Shown: positions 1-14,000 of the stretch, piece after piece
How positions within the stretch are numbered: the first letter of the stretch is position 1
Layout of the letters: each line of letters starts with the position of its first letter
From: Dirofilaria immitis
Lineage: Eukaryota > Nematoda > Chromadorea > Rhabditida > Onchocercidae
Assembly: GCA_024305405.1 (NCBI GenBank)
Contig: JAKNDB010000086.1
Location: forward strand, 1,673,001-1,737,000
Direction of reading: 5' to 3'
DNA length: 64,000 bases
The notes under the pieces: generated by a model
The model's input: the letters and a program-made list of their open reading frames with translations, nothing else
Database searches by the model: none
Told to the model about the DNA's origin: nothing
Made by a program: the position numbers and the translations under genes

Positions 1-36
1 TAGCTTTCCTGTTTGGCTGAATAAGTCAGTTTCCAG

Positions 37-480
37 GGTTATGCGATTTGTGCTGCGCCACAATCTCGTAAAGGTCAAAATATCTTTGAGATTCCAGATT
101 TTACATGCAAAAGTAACCATCGATTTGTATATTGGACTTTGTTTGTTATTTTTCTATTTGCAGTTATGATTTTTTTCGCATTTATCGCAATCGTATTAAG
201 TTGCGGCATTTGCCGCTTATTGCAGGCTACAGTAAACTGGGAGGAGAGAATGAGAAGGTTACTAATAGTCCACAGTTTGTGTAAACTGTACTGCGGGTTT
301 AAAGTCGATACTGCACTTGTTTTTCAAGTAAAAGAGATTATATATTCCTTTGTTTATAATTTTCGACATTTCAGATTAGATCATCAAAAGTTTTTCATTT
401 CAGAAGCACAATTGATTACCCCTAACCTATCATTAGAAGTCGGAAAATGTCGTAGAAAGCATTTTGGAAATGAATTCTAA
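37..480 (+). CDS. 3' end of a leucine-rich-repeat transmembrane protein gene (partial)
   Basis: An acceptor (TTTCCAG, ending at 36) opens a frame that runs to a stop at 478-480. The first about 27 residues carry the spacing of an LRR C-terminal cap: two cysteines, a Pro, a Gly and a final Phe-x-Cys (CAAPQSRKGQNIFEIPDFTC). They are followed by a strong hydrophobic segment of about 28 residues (around 124-210) and a short basic cytoplasmic tail. This is the layout of single-pass LRR receptors or adhesion proteins, with the ectodomain exons left of the window. The exact 3' structure is unclear. The frame stays open to 480, but a donor-like GTAAAAG at 328 with acceptors at 374 or 403 would give a shorter, different tail. 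The LRR repeats themselves are not in view, so the subfamily cannot be named. Confidence 0.55.
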   Translation, partial: GYAICAAPQSRKGQNIFEIPDFTCKSNHRFVYWTLFVIFLFAVMIFFAFIAIVLSCGICRLLQATVNWEERMRRLLIVHSLCKLYCGFKVDTALVFQVKEIIYSFVYNFRHFRLDHQKFFISEAQLITPNLSLEVGKCRRKHFGNEF

Positions 481-2833
481 GTAATTGCTTGTAGCAAATG
501 TATTAGTAATAATTGCTCTTTTGCTTATCTTTATAATATCATTATTCCTTTTTGTTTATGTTAGGAATTTAGTTGACAACTTTTTTCAAATTTATGGATC
601 TTTCAGTAATTTCTTTTTCCCTTCCAGTCACTGCCGTCCTTACTTATTTATTTATTTTTATTTTGTTAACTTTTTTTATTTTAGAAGCTTGCAATGCTTC
701 ATTATGAATTCTTTTTTTCCTGTCTTTAATTCAGATGACTGAAAGCTTATAAAATTTTTTTATATTTTATTAATTTTTCCATCTTAGATCGGTGTCATGA
801 AGATGTGATTTTGACATGCGTGAGGAAGAAGGAAAAATTGCATTATGGTTTTTAGTTAACATTCGTTAGTTTTACAAATTTTAGAACATTAAGTTTAAAC
901 ATTTCATGAAATATTTGGAAAAATCTGAAGAGAAAAGACCATAATTTACTCTAGCAATAGATTCTGGTTATGTAATGTTCTGACAAAAGTCTTGCTACTA
1001 TACTTTTAATTTTTTTTTCGCAAGATTTATATTATTTATTGTGATATTTGATAAATCATGCGAAATCAAGTCCAATGAGAGCATCAGAATTTTAGAGGAT
1101 TTCAGATATTTCAGTTGATCATGTTTAATAAAGTCTACGATAACAACAATAAAATTTCATACTATCGAAGGTAAGAAGGAAGTACGTGAGTGCGAGAATA
1201 ACTAATCAAACTCAAAGAAGTAATTTGCAGGTTTTTTGACTTCCAATAACTAACTGCATTGTTCATTTTATCAACATGAACCGGAGCAATTGGTTCCAAC
1301 GTTCTGTGCTCTGTCGGTACTTCCAATTTGGATTATAAATATTCTAAAACTTGTAAAAATAAATATTTGGATTACTGATTTAAGTACGAATTCAATTTTA
1401 ATAGGTTAATTTCACAATTTTGAAATAGATATATTTGCCCTTTTTTCAGAAATTGATATACGGGTTTCACGCTGTTTGCCACGGAATGAAATGCTTTTGT
1501 GATGGCAAAAGTCTAATTGGGACTAACTGCATTTCCTATCTGCAAGATTTTTGGTTTTGATGACGTTGGGTATAAACCTTAAAAATTTGTTTTGTCTATT
1601 GATAAAAAGATTCCGGATTATTTTAGCATGAAAACTACAATCACTTAAAGTTTATCCTCATCCATCTGCAAATTTTTGAATTATTTGAAATTAATGGATT
1701 CGAAGAGCATAATTCAATAACCTGTCATTTGATTTAAAAATTTGAAAAGAATAGAAAACCACTAAATACATTTTCCTGATTGATTTGTTGCCGCTCAGCA
1801 TATGTTCTGATCAAAGGACATCGATCAAACCCGAACGTACATAAAAATTAACGGTAATTGTAGATTTTTTCGGAATTATGTTTGAAACGATTAGCCTTAT
1901 TCATAATAAATTTTTTTGAAACCATTGCAGCTGAACGAATGCTAAATAAATGAAATAATTTGGTGGTATTTGCAAATCTTTCGTAAAATTCCGTTTCCTT
2001 GCAACTTGATTGTTCAAGAAATGACGCACAAATAATTCGTAAACAAGGAAGATATGTTTCAAGTATCTGGAATAAGTTATACAAAGATTAATTGCTGAAG
2101 CAAGTGGATGATTTTTGGACTTTTCCTATTAAAGTTTGCGAAAGCAAGAAGTTACATTACTGTGCTATTACACCTTCCTTTGTCAAACAATTCTGGACAA
2201 TGACAACCAAAAATGTTGGCAGAAGAAAACGCCATAAAGACTTATTACAATGAAGCATAATAAGTTGTGTTTCATTGCTGAATATTTTCGCTTCCACAAT
2301 TTTCCTTGTCTTTCATTTTATAGTTTTTATGAAAGTAAGAATCCTCGTCAAGTGCGCCAGTTATACCTGATTGTTTGTCGGTGTTCTCGATAATAACTTT
2401 TTCTACTCAATTTTTGTGGCTTTTTTTCCTGAGGAGTGATACATTCCCTAAAATCCTGTGGATTTAGTCGTATTGTTGAAACATTATATATTGAAATATA
2501 CTGATCTTGTCTATGAAATGATATATTCTTGTTGTTCAGGCGTTTTTAATTTCGTGTTTGATTCGATTGCATAGAATCTGCACATTTTTGAGTTTATGCT
2601 GAAAAAGGGGAAATTTTGCTGTGTTTTATGAAATAATTTTATGTTATCGAATTTCTTGCGTAAGAAATGTAAACTATTTACGATCGTCCATTGATTTGAG
2701 CGTTTTGTAAAAACGAAAATGCTTTGCTGAAACGAAGGTTACAAATCTGAGTGAGCATTTTCATCATTCTCGTAAATTTAAGACTAAAATAGAGAATGTA
2801 GAAATAGGAGAAGCATTCATCTCGAACATCAAA

Positions 2834-2905
2834 CATTACATCACCTTTCTCGTTAATAGAATATTTTGACATTACATCACCTTTCTCGTTAATAGAATAT
2901 TTTGA
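2834..2905. repeat. perfect 36-bp tandem duplication
   Basis: Two identical adjacent copies of a 36-base unit starting CATTACATCACCTTTCTCG, at 2834-2869 and 2870-2905, with no mismatch. Perfect identity suggests a recent duplication or an assembly duplication. Confidence 0.9.
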
Positions 2906-5900
2906 TTGCTTATTTCTAATACTCTTTCTCTATCCTCTTTTCCATCCTACATTGTTGATACAGTGATATGATAGCAGCAGGACGATGAGTTGGCAAAAAG
3001 GAGAAGCGTTAATAAAATTGTTTATGATTCATGAATTTTAATGCATTTCAAAGCTTTGAAGATATTGTACTAACGATTTTAAATTCTCCTTCAAATTCTT
3101 CTTGTTCAGTGTCATCGAACATTAGATAATTATTGGATATGAGAGACGATTAGATAATTAATCAATCAGACAACGGTTGTAACTATTTGCTGTACAACAT
3201 CGAAATATGTTGCAAAAGTGAAGAGAAAATGTTAGAAATTTATGACTGATCTAAGTTCATGCTATTTTAAATTTTTACGTCATTTTATATTTTTGAATAG
3301 AAAGCTTTTTTTTTGAATGACGTAAGGATGAGAATGATTCATTCTGTATGGTTCATTTTGCAAATAACCAGCCCTATTGTATGGTTGCTTATTGCAAAAG
3401 TCCGCTGTTACAGTTATAACAGGAATAGAGTTGATGCGTTGAAAATAGATTCCGTAAGCATCCATTTCTGTTCCGTTGATTACAACTTCGAGAAGAATTT
3501 ATTTAGATTTTAAATCTATGAAAATTGTTTAATGAATGAGTTAGAAAGAATACCTTGAGAGATAATTCATTCAGATAGGATAGATAGAAATGAAACCCTA
3601 TCCTACGATTGTATTTCTATTCTTGTCACTCTCCTAGCATTCTATCCTTTGTTCTATCTAAGTTCTAAAAAAATTACCGGAATTAAAGCAGACTGTTGGA
3701 AGAATGAAAAAGGAATAGTAAGAGTAAGGAAGAGAATGAAATAACTGATGGAAAGGAGGAAGAGATTAGGCGAAGAGGACACTTTCCAAAAAATTCTTCC
3801 CTACTACCCTTCTCAGCCTCTGAAAAACTCACCAACTTCCAGTCACTTTATCTATATATTACAAAAGGTCATTTTTTCGAGAACTTATTTGACCTCAATT
3901 CGTATTATATTTAGCATACCAGTTGGGAGGACTATCTCTCCTTACGAACTTTTCATAAATTAATAGTGAAAAAAAAAATGTTTTGTTTACGTCTCTATAA
4001 CGTATATATATATTACGTCTTCATTGTTATTTGAACTTAATTTTTGGAGCGTATCATCTGTTTTTGTTGTTCAATAATTGCTTAACATCACAAAATAAAT
4101 GACATGATCCAAATATTTTCAAGCTTGTATTTTACAATACAGTTTTGATGATGTGAAGTGAACTTCAGATTCTCAAATTTTCTCATTCATCAATATTTTT
4201 ACGCAGCCACTCATGTCTCAACGTATACGTTTATACGTATAGGAAGAAAGATACGTAAACACAGATACAAATTTATAAGTGCAACGTGTGATTTGCTAAT
4301 TGTTCCAAATGTTTCTTCACGTATATATATAAAGTAGATGAAGAAGTATAGACATTGTAAACGTGTAGGTGGATGGATATTATGTGGGTGTGCATGTGAA
4401 TATATATATCTGTCCTACCATTTGCACTGTCGATTCAACATTTATTTCTTTGTGATTGATGCTTGTGTGATAGACAGATACTCTGCGCTTTTCTTTTGCA
4501 TATATATGTTAGGTGAGAGTGAAGAAAGAGGGATAAGAAATAGGAGTGATAGATATAGCTGATATGGACAAAAGAGGGAGGGAAAGTATTTTATTTTATG
4601 GGAGGAAAACAATGACTAAGGGTTCTCTCTCCAGGCGATACATACGATTCGGCATTGTAGTTGTTGGGGAGAAGGAAAGAGGATTCGAACTTATAAAAGG
4701 TGTGGACGGTCCCTCGAATGGCCCTATCAAACATTCTGTTGATTTATGTTTCAGATCTATTGTATGTATGAAACTTCAAGCATGTTTGCTGTTTTGTTTT
4801 TGAGACTGTAAAAGAGGCTATCGGGAATCCTCGAGTATAAAACTTTAGATGGGTGCAGAATTAATTGTCTCCTAATTAGTCCGTTCAGTCTCATTTTGTT
4901 GTATCATTTGGTTTACCGATGATATCTGTGCCTTTGTGATGAAAGACAATCTCTCTAAATTAGGATAAGCTGTTTTCCTTCTTGTTACCATCGATTACAT
5001 TTTGACATTCCACAGCTAAGCCGAATTTTCTTATTGGCGATCAAATGCGATTGAAATGGCTGCATTCCAATCTCTTCCTCACCTGTTCGAATGACAAATT
5101 GTTGTCACACGCTGCAATAGTGTCGTAGAATTGTGAGCGATAAATTGATTGAAATAGTTTGTCCTATCGCATTCTGCATGCTCTGTCCGTTACCGACAAT
5201 TTGATTTGATGGAGCCACAATGTGTACTATATCATAGTTTTATGCTTTCTTTATGAATTTTGTTATCAAAAATAATTGACGAGATATGATAAGGCTGTTT
5301 ATTATTCCACCTCATTGTAATGAAGTTGAAAATTTCACTTGTTGCCTAATGTAAACTGTGGTCAGTTCAGAGCCTAAATTGCACAGGAAAAGTGATTAGT
5401 GGAATAACTAATAGAAGTCACCTTCCGGATGAGCATCCTTTTTGTTCTCATAAATTCTTCCCTTACTCGAGACCTATTTCTCGTTATTTATTTTATGCGA
5501 ATGACTAATACAATACCATCCGTATTAAGTGATCATCTCTGTTTTGAAAAATTCGGTTTTTTCATCTCTCAATTTATGAAACAAAAAGTTGAAGTCAATA
5601 AAAAGGCGCAATGGGAGTTTTATTATATGCAAGGAATATAGGATGAAATCTTTTATAAATAGTTGATAACAAAGATGAAGATGAGAGAACGCATCGCACT
5701 GATTCATCAATGGCTAATTTCTTTTAGCGTAAAAAAAGAATTTTTACCAAATAGTTTTCCCTTTTTATGTACGCACTTTTTGTTTATTTAATTTGGAAAA
5801 TTGATTGAGAAGTTATGGTATTGATTATATTAAATTGCATTTATTGTATTGAAGAAATCAAAAAATATCGGAATGAATTTGTTTAATACTTTTTCGATTT

Positions 5901-8900
5901 TTTCTTAAAATTCCCAATGACGGCTATTTTACTTATTGGTTGGTACCGAATATCATCATTTTTTACTATTCTTGTTTAAGGTTTTAGATTAAACATATTT
6001 TTCCGTTGTCTTATTTCGTTTAAAAGTTCAGAGGAAAAAAACTGATCATTTTAAGAGGCTGTGGTAGAATTTTATCAATCGTGCAAATATTATTATCAAT
6101 ATGGAACAGTCGTTTTGTATTCATGAATTCTTTTTAGAAAAAAATCACTATGGTGTTGCATCGCTCTTTTGCTTTTATTTTTTAATGCTGCAAAAATTCC
6201 TTAATTTGGCTTTCTATGGCTGCTGAATCAACACGAGCTGCTGCTCTTATCACAGACTTCTTATTAGCAGATAAGCTTATGTTGTTCTGTACATTTTTTC
6301 GTATCGTGATTCCGTCTAAGAAGAATTGAAGTTTAGTTTTTGTGAATTAATTTGCATAATAAAATGGGGAAATAAATTTTGAAACAACACTAGAAATATG
6401 CAGTCGAAGTAAATAATTGTTAATATTGGTTCCTTAGTATCAATACTTTTTATTGGCATTTTATAAAATTCAGAAATTTCTTTTTTTTTTTTGTTTTTGA
6501 GATAGTATGAAGACATAATTTGGACTTATTACGTAGTAAGTTATGGATGTAATCGAATATATCATGAAATTTTTCTTTCTTCATAAATACGGATAAAATA
6601 TTTAGTGAAATAATGCGTCAGAAAAAAAATGTTCATTGGCTGCCTTTTGGGATTGCTTCATTTCATATGCTGTCATCATTTTATTTAGTCGTTCCACTTT
6701 TACCTTTAAAATCACTAACTTTTATTTACTTCTCGAGTATTTGTTTGAAAAGAAACTGTAGCGATATCTACTGATTTTAACAGGATGGTATTTCAGAAAC
6801 TAACCCTTCAAACATATTTTTTATTTCCAATCCTTCCATTTCATCACTTCAAACTTAGTAAGTTTCCATTTATGTTTGATAGAATTTTCTCATCTCATTA
6901 ACTCCTTTTTCAATCAAATGCAGTATAACGAAGAATCATAAATTTTTGATCGAAATGATCAATTAGTCACAGCGCATAAAGTTTCTACTAATAATTTATA
7001 TTGGATTGCATGTTCTTTAATAATTCATCTTATTTCAATTGGAATTTTTTTACTTCCACTGATTACTTTATCACTTCTATCAAGCTAAGGAGAGATGACT
7101 AAAGTAAAGAAGCTATTCATTTAAAGGTCGTCATCGTTCAATCATATTCTCAAAATATAGTCTTATAAAATGAATAATCAGTAAGTTTTAATGTTGCGCT
7201 TTTCAGTAAACAAGGGATCGGATCATAAGGTTCAAAGGAGTCAGTTTTTGTCATCGGCGATGATTTCGAAAAATTTAAAAAACTTTTACTTCGCATTGGA
7301 CAAGAGAATTAAATATAACCAGATTTTGGATAGCCATACTGAATATCGCCAGATGTTTCATAGCTAGACTAAGAAATCTATCAGAAAAAGGTGGTATAAT
7401 TTCCTGCCATATATTGTCTTTCGCATATATAGGTGAAGAGTAATTGTTTTTATTACATTCATTTCATTTTTGATTTGAGAAATAAAGATTGCTTACTTTT
7501 TCTTATCTCAATAACTAATTCTCGAAGTTTTACATATTACTGATTTCAGATAAAGCAGTGGTAAGTTGTGATATATATTTTCATCAAGTCAATAACCATC
7601 TAAAAGATTACTACGTTTTCTTTGATATAATAGATGAAATCCAATAGTCATCAGCTAGATTCTAAATGTTGTCCAAATTGAAGATTCAAAGAATTTTGAA
7701 ATCCAAATGTTATTGCGATGGATGAAACTAGCAATAATAGCATTAATAAAAATCTATAACCATGTTGGACTATGTTATTTTTAAGAATTCGATTTAAAAG
7801 TTATCGATATTTCAAACAGTCATAGATCTTTCTGCTTGTTCTATTACAGTCTCTTGGGTAAAATTTAAACTAACTTTTATTTTTTTGAATACTGTCTCAA
7901 TTTTCCCAAACTTAACTCTTGTAGCTGGTGAATTGTAAGATAGGAGTGGGTTTTTTTCCAGAAATTAGATCACTCTTGTTATACAAATTAGGCGTTTTTT
8001 TTGATAAACATGGATAACCATTTTTTTAAATTACCGGTCTTTTGGAATTGGAATCACAAATTTTCTTTTTCCTGAATTCATTACTTTTCATCTTTTCTAA
8101 GAATCATCATAAGATTGCATCACTTATAAAATATGATTGGTCTGCATTTTGCTATCTTTTCAGTTTTCGCCTTTCAAAATTGTATTCATAAAATGCTAAT
8201 TTTACAGAATTTATAATTACATTCTTGTAAAGCATAATTATAATTCACTGGCTCTTATTTTCATAACATTAGTAAATTCTGGATATTATACATTCTTATA
8301 TCTCTATGCTTCATTCATCATCATTGCACTATTTCAGAACTTTTAATTTTCAGTCTATTTATATAGAATTAGTTCAATTGACGGCATGTTATTAGAATTC
8401 AGACTTGACTATATAGAAATTTTCAAGAAAATTTTTGCAGAGCATTTTATTTATATAGAAAGATTATGATTTTTTGTTCAATATTTTCTCCCTTAAAATG
8501 TTCCCAAAATAGTTTTCTGCCTTTATAGTTTTCCTCAATCGTATTCTTTGCAAAAGATTCCTAGTTTCATCATATTACTGGCATAACTGTATTGTAAAGA
8601 TTGATTGAAGCCCATTCTCCCTGACTATCTGATTATAACAAATACTATTAACTTTCCCTTCTGATTTTCATTTAGATATATGAGTACTTTCAAAATTTCT
8701 GAAAGCTTCCAAATCGTTTTAATTAATTTATATCATAGATGATCCGGTTTTAAGGATTTTTGTTCCTGAACAAATGGTACATGCGACTAATAAAATGATG
8801 AGCTGAAACTTGTAGATATTGCAGTAAAAAATTTCATTAAATCGAAGTTCCTGAACGGACTCAAAATAATGAAACTAGATTACTGCATGTCTACGGTAAC

Positions 8901-10930
8901 TGTAAATTGTGTTAAATTCGAATTATTAATTTGCACTAAGCTAATTCCATGAACTTTGTTCATGATGATCATATGTAAACTTTTGAAAGCAATCAAAGAA
9001 CCGGTAATTAAATGTTTTTTGGTATTAGGCTTATTTTCTTATAGAATTCACGTTTAATGGAAGGGTCATAAACATGTTCCCAATTATTTGAGAGATTGTT
9101 TTCATCTTTTTAAAAGTAATGACTAGAAATAGTTTCCTTTTGGTGCTTGATTGTTTTTATTCATTCTTCTTCTATTGCTGTTTTTCATTATTTTATTAAG
9201 ATATTTTTACTGAAATCCCAGTGTATATATATTGATTCAAGAACCGCAAAAGTTGAGATGATTTCTTTTCATATTGTCACTTTGATAGAAAAGAACTGGG
9301 AAATGTGAGTTAATGGTTTGAGTTTTAGTCTTGAGAGATAATTTGCTTTGCATTTACAAAGGTTGCTTTTGAACCGCAAATTTCTGTATGTTTGACGTGT
9401 TAGGTTTCATATGATTTAATTTGTAAGTCACTATAATATAACACCACCGAGTTATTTTCGGTCATGACAAATTGCTGTAATTACAGTTGATGTTGATTAG
9501 ATAATAAAATATTGCATAGAAACTTCTCATCCTTGTCATTTCACAGATTGGGCGGTTTTTAATCGGAAATTCTTTGTATCACTTCTATTCTGAATATTTT
9601 TGAAGATTTCAGTATTGTTTCCTGCTAATTTTCTTAATTCGTTTTGTAATAGCAGCGGCGTTTATCCAATTTATATGAAGGATTTGCAAAAATTCATTTT
9701 GTTAAAGATCGCATTAGTATTTTCTTCAAAGTATCAGAAAGGAATAAGGACACTTTTTTCTGATTCTAGGTCGTCTGCAATGTACACCGTCAGATGATCT
9801 TTTTTAATTGAAAGGTTTCATTTTAAGAAAAGTCTCTTTACGTGAGAACACCTATTCTTTTCAGTATCTGTCGTTTATATTTTACTTTTCCGTAAAATTT
9901 ATTACCGTCATTCATTGATTTCCTTGACAAAATTATATTACGTAGAAACAGTTTTATTTTACAAGTATTGAGGATTTTGGATATTATGTTCTGTAATATA
10001 TATTCTGTTATTCTGTAAGTGATAGTTCAACAGAAAAGACAATTTAATGCTTGTGTGCGTTTGACCTCCATCAAATAATTGATGAAACAATTGATGCCAC
10101 AGATAAACATGATATTTTACTATTGAACTATAATATTTCATATTCAAAGCTGCTTTTTTCCTCTTTCATACACAAAATGCGATTTGGTGGATTAACATGT
10201 ATGGTTGAGAAAGAAAAATTTAATGGATGTTTGTTGCGTGATAGTTTTCATGGAATCATATATTTTGTATGCAGTTGTTTTCAGTATGATTTGCAATATT
10301 GTAATTCGTGGTTTTCTATGTAATACTGATGAATACGTTTGTAATATAGTTTCATACAGTCTTCGCAATTAAAAGTCTAAAATCTATTTAAATTCAGTTT
10401 CTGAATAATTTTGATTTTTCATGGGACAGTAAGGATTGAACGGATATTTATTGAATCTATAAGGAAGGATTTGTGAAGAGTACGCCACAATTATTTGGTG
10501 GGGAATACTATATCTTGAGATGTTAAACCCTACTCCATGTATCACTACGCTGTGATTTACATTTCGAAAAATAAGGAAGTTTTTAGTGCATAAAGACAAG
10601 CAGCACAGGTTCATCAAAAATTGACTTGTATAAACTTAGTAATTATAAGCCAATTGTCAGAATATTTGTTTGAATGTTTCCTCATATATTTGAAGTAGTA
10701 TTTATAGATTTTTAAACATTTATAGCATTTCGAAGCCGCACAATTAAACGCAATAATCGATGGCCTAACTTAGATTACTTGTAATAACATTAAATATTTC
10801 CTGTTATTAATAGGTTTTTTTCCCTGGAAAGAAATATCTTTTGTTTTAACTATTTTTATTAGTATTTGAAAGTTACGAGCATTGCGTTTGCAAAGCATAC
10901 GAAATTTGGATTTCAAAATAGTGTTTTTTA

Positions 10931-10939
10931 TTTTTCCAG
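10931..10939 (+). promoter_or_regulatory. candidate 5' (trans-)splice acceptor of the ERM gene
   Basis: TTTTTCCAG followed by GACTAC lies about 70 bp upstream of the erm-1 ATG. It is a strong 3' splice site with no coding exon before it. It could take the spliced leader or join a non-coding first exon. This is inference from sequence only. Confidence 0.35.
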
Positions 10940-11008
10940 GACTACAATCATTAAGGGAAACGTGAAACAAAGTTGACTGAAAAGTACTGTTTTGATAACT
11001 TAGGCGCT

Positions 11009-14000
11009 ATGTCTAAGAAGGCTGTAAGTTTTCTCTTTATTTTTATTTTTTCTTATGGAATTTTCAAAGCCATAAGACTTTTTATATCTAAATCTAAAAA
11101 TTTCTGAATGGAACATACAATTAAACGACGTATATTTGCAGCAGTTAAATTATTTCATTTTATCTCTATAAGTATGCGATATAGAAGATTTTTGGATGTA
11201 AAGTTTCATAAGATGGAATCGAAAATTTTTAGGAGATATCATAGCATTATTTCCTCGTGGTAAATCTTTGGTAGAATGTTTCGAAGATTGAAATTATGCT
11301 GAGTTGATCGGAGAAAAAATTTATGAGCTGAGCAACTATTTTGTTATCATTTTTTTCCTTTAGTTCTGCTAGTTTAGTTCTTCCTTGTAATTTGAAATAC
11401 ACTTATTAACAGTGTTATTTTTTAGATAAATGTACGGGTGACGACGATGGATGCGGAGCTGGAATTTGCTATCCAGCCAAGCACCACTGGTAAACAGCTG
11501 TTCGACCAGGTCGTCAAAACAGTTGGCCTTCGTGAGATTTGGTACTTCGGATTGCAATACACCGACACAAAGGGTTTCCTAACATGGCTTAAATTAAACA
11601 AAAAGGTTTTCTATGTTTTAGTAATCAAAATTTTGATGATTATTAGTTTTATTGCAGAAATGCAGCTAATTAAGAAGCTGATATTAGCAAGACATTTTAA
11701 CTCTAATCATTTTGTAGTGATATGTTTTAGGTCACGGCACAGGATGTGAAAAAAGAACAAACTTTACTGTTCAAATTTCGTGCCAAGTTCTATCCGGAAG
11801 ATGTTCAAGAAGAAATAATTCAGGATATTACTCTTGTAAGTCTTCCTAAGTGTCATTAGAAATATGGTAATATAATCATGGATTTTATTATTTTGTCACG
11901 TTTCAGAGACTTTTCTACTTGCAAGTGAAGGATGCTATACTTTCGGATGAAATTTACTGTCCACCAGAAACTTCAGTTCTACTTGCATCGTTTGCAATGC
12001 AAGCTAAATATGGCGATTACAATCCAGAGACACACAAGCCCGGTTGTCTTACTTCTGATCGGTTACTGCCGCAAAGGGTTATTGGGCAATTCAAATTGAG
12101 GTCTTTCTTTTTCTGACGTTTTCATTGTCATAGTAAATTATTTACACTTGCATTGATATTTAGTCTTTTGATATTGTTCTTTTAATGTTACGAAAGTTTG
12201 TATCGCTTCTTTATCTTCAATATTTACTAAATTTTATGAATTATCAGTAAATGACATTTGATGCTTTTTTTTGCATATTTGTAATTAGTTAGGATATAAT
12301 TTTATCGTGGCTTATTCACTATTTTTGATTCGAAAATGAAATTAATTTTTGATTTTGATATTCCTTTAATATATTTTGGTTCTCGCTCATACTGTGGTAA
12401 GACGATATTAGCTGTGACAAAATTTGAAACTCGTCCGAAATATAAGGTTTAATAGAATTCATTTCTTTTCAGTCCTGAAGAATGGGAGAAGCGTATAATG
12501 GTTTGGTGGGCAGACCATAAGAATACAAATAGAGAGCAGGCAATGATGGAATATCTAAAAATAGCACAGGATCTCGAGATGTATGGCGTTAATGTTAGTT
12601 TCAATTTTTTTGAAGTTAAATTTATTCTCTACTTTTATCTTTTTATTGAAGTAGTAATAATTTTGAAAGATGTAGTTATGAATAATTTTCTACAAGATGA
12701 AGCAAATTTCATAAAAGTTTAACGAAACTTAATAGGGGCTGCATATGTTCCACTTCATTTTTTTTAATCCATAGATAAGTATAGCATTTAGCGGAGAAAG
12801 ATGAAAGATGAGGGCTGTATAAATCAAGCGGAAACCGTTCAGTAGGTCATTTAGGTCTATTCTTCTTTGCACTTTCTTATTTTTCCGTCAATTTTGCAAA
12901 AATTCCTAAAGTACTAATTTTTAAGTAAGCAGCTGGAATCGTATTCAGAAATGTTTAATGCGTCGAAACTTAAATACATTATAAATTCTACATTTTCTTT
13001 TCTCTTGAGAAAGAATACGTTAGGATTTAATCCCAGTGTTTGCAGTATTTCGAAATTCGTAATAAAAAGGAACAGAACTTTTTTGGGTGTTGATGCTCTT
13101 GGACTTAATATATACGAAAAAAATGATCGCCTTACACCCAAAGTTGGCTTTCCGTGGTCCGAGATACGAAATATTTCATTCAATGACAAGAAATTTGTTA
13201 TTAAGCCGATCGATAAAAAGGCAAATGTAAGTTATTTATTACAATCATTGTATTCATTATTTTCATTCTATCCAGTAGTTTCTCATCTCTGAAATTTTTT
13301 AATATTAATTTGTATCACTGGAAGAGGCATTTTATAATTGAATATAGTGGCTTATTAATCATTATTAATGTTTTATTAGACTGTTTTATGCCTTAAATCA
13401 AAAAATATGTTTTATCGGAATCTGTGTTCATTATAATTTCTTGGCGTTTTATATGAAAAGTTTAATGCTTCATATTTTTCAGGATTTCGTATTCTACGCT
13501 CCACGACTGCGAATAAATAAACGAATATTAGCTCTGTGTATGGGCAATCATGAGCTATATATGCGCAGAAGGAAACCAGATACGATTGAGGTACAACAAA
13601 TGAAACAGCAAGCTAAGGAAGAACGGATGCAACGACAGCTTGAACAAGAACGCCTGACTAAAGTTAGTTACTGCTTAAAATACAAGGAAAAAAAAGTGTT
13701 TAAAACTGAATGAACTATTTTGCTCACTTTTTTCTCAATAAAATAAACTTTTATGAATTCATTACTTGTTTTGTGAGCATTGTTATATTGACACATCGAG
13801 TGTACTTGTAACTATAAACATCAATTATGTTTCGATTCTGACGTTTTTACGTCATCTGTGCTACAATTTGCAATGAAATATTTATTTTATTGAAAATTAT
13901 AGTGTCACTTTACTTTACTGATTAAAGATTAATCCGAAAAACTGTAGGAAATGACGGCACGCGAAGCTGCTGAGCAAAAACAAAAGGAATATGAAGAAAG

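Larger units (their letters stand above)
481..11008. other. gene-poor tract of about 10.5 kb
   Basis: No exon chain with conserved protein sequence could be built on either strand. Open frames here are short (under about 90 codons), AT-driven and without recognisable motifs; the densest stretch is about 3748-4803. The tract holds short simple A/T runs and one perfect 36-bp tandem duplication at 2834-2905. It may contain the 3' UTR of the LRR gene and the promoter of the ERM gene, possibly also non-coding RNA genes that cannot be recognised from sequence alone. Confidence 0.5.

Noticed and set aside
4675..4700. GGATTCGAAC resembling a tRNA T-arm on the - strand
   Set aside because: Flanking T-stem and acceptor stem do not pair, and no D- or anticodon arm can be drawn.
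4338..4803. Two overlapping + strand open frames of 74 and 85 codons
   Set aside because: No conserved motif, no acceptor/donor chain, includes TATATA simple sequence.
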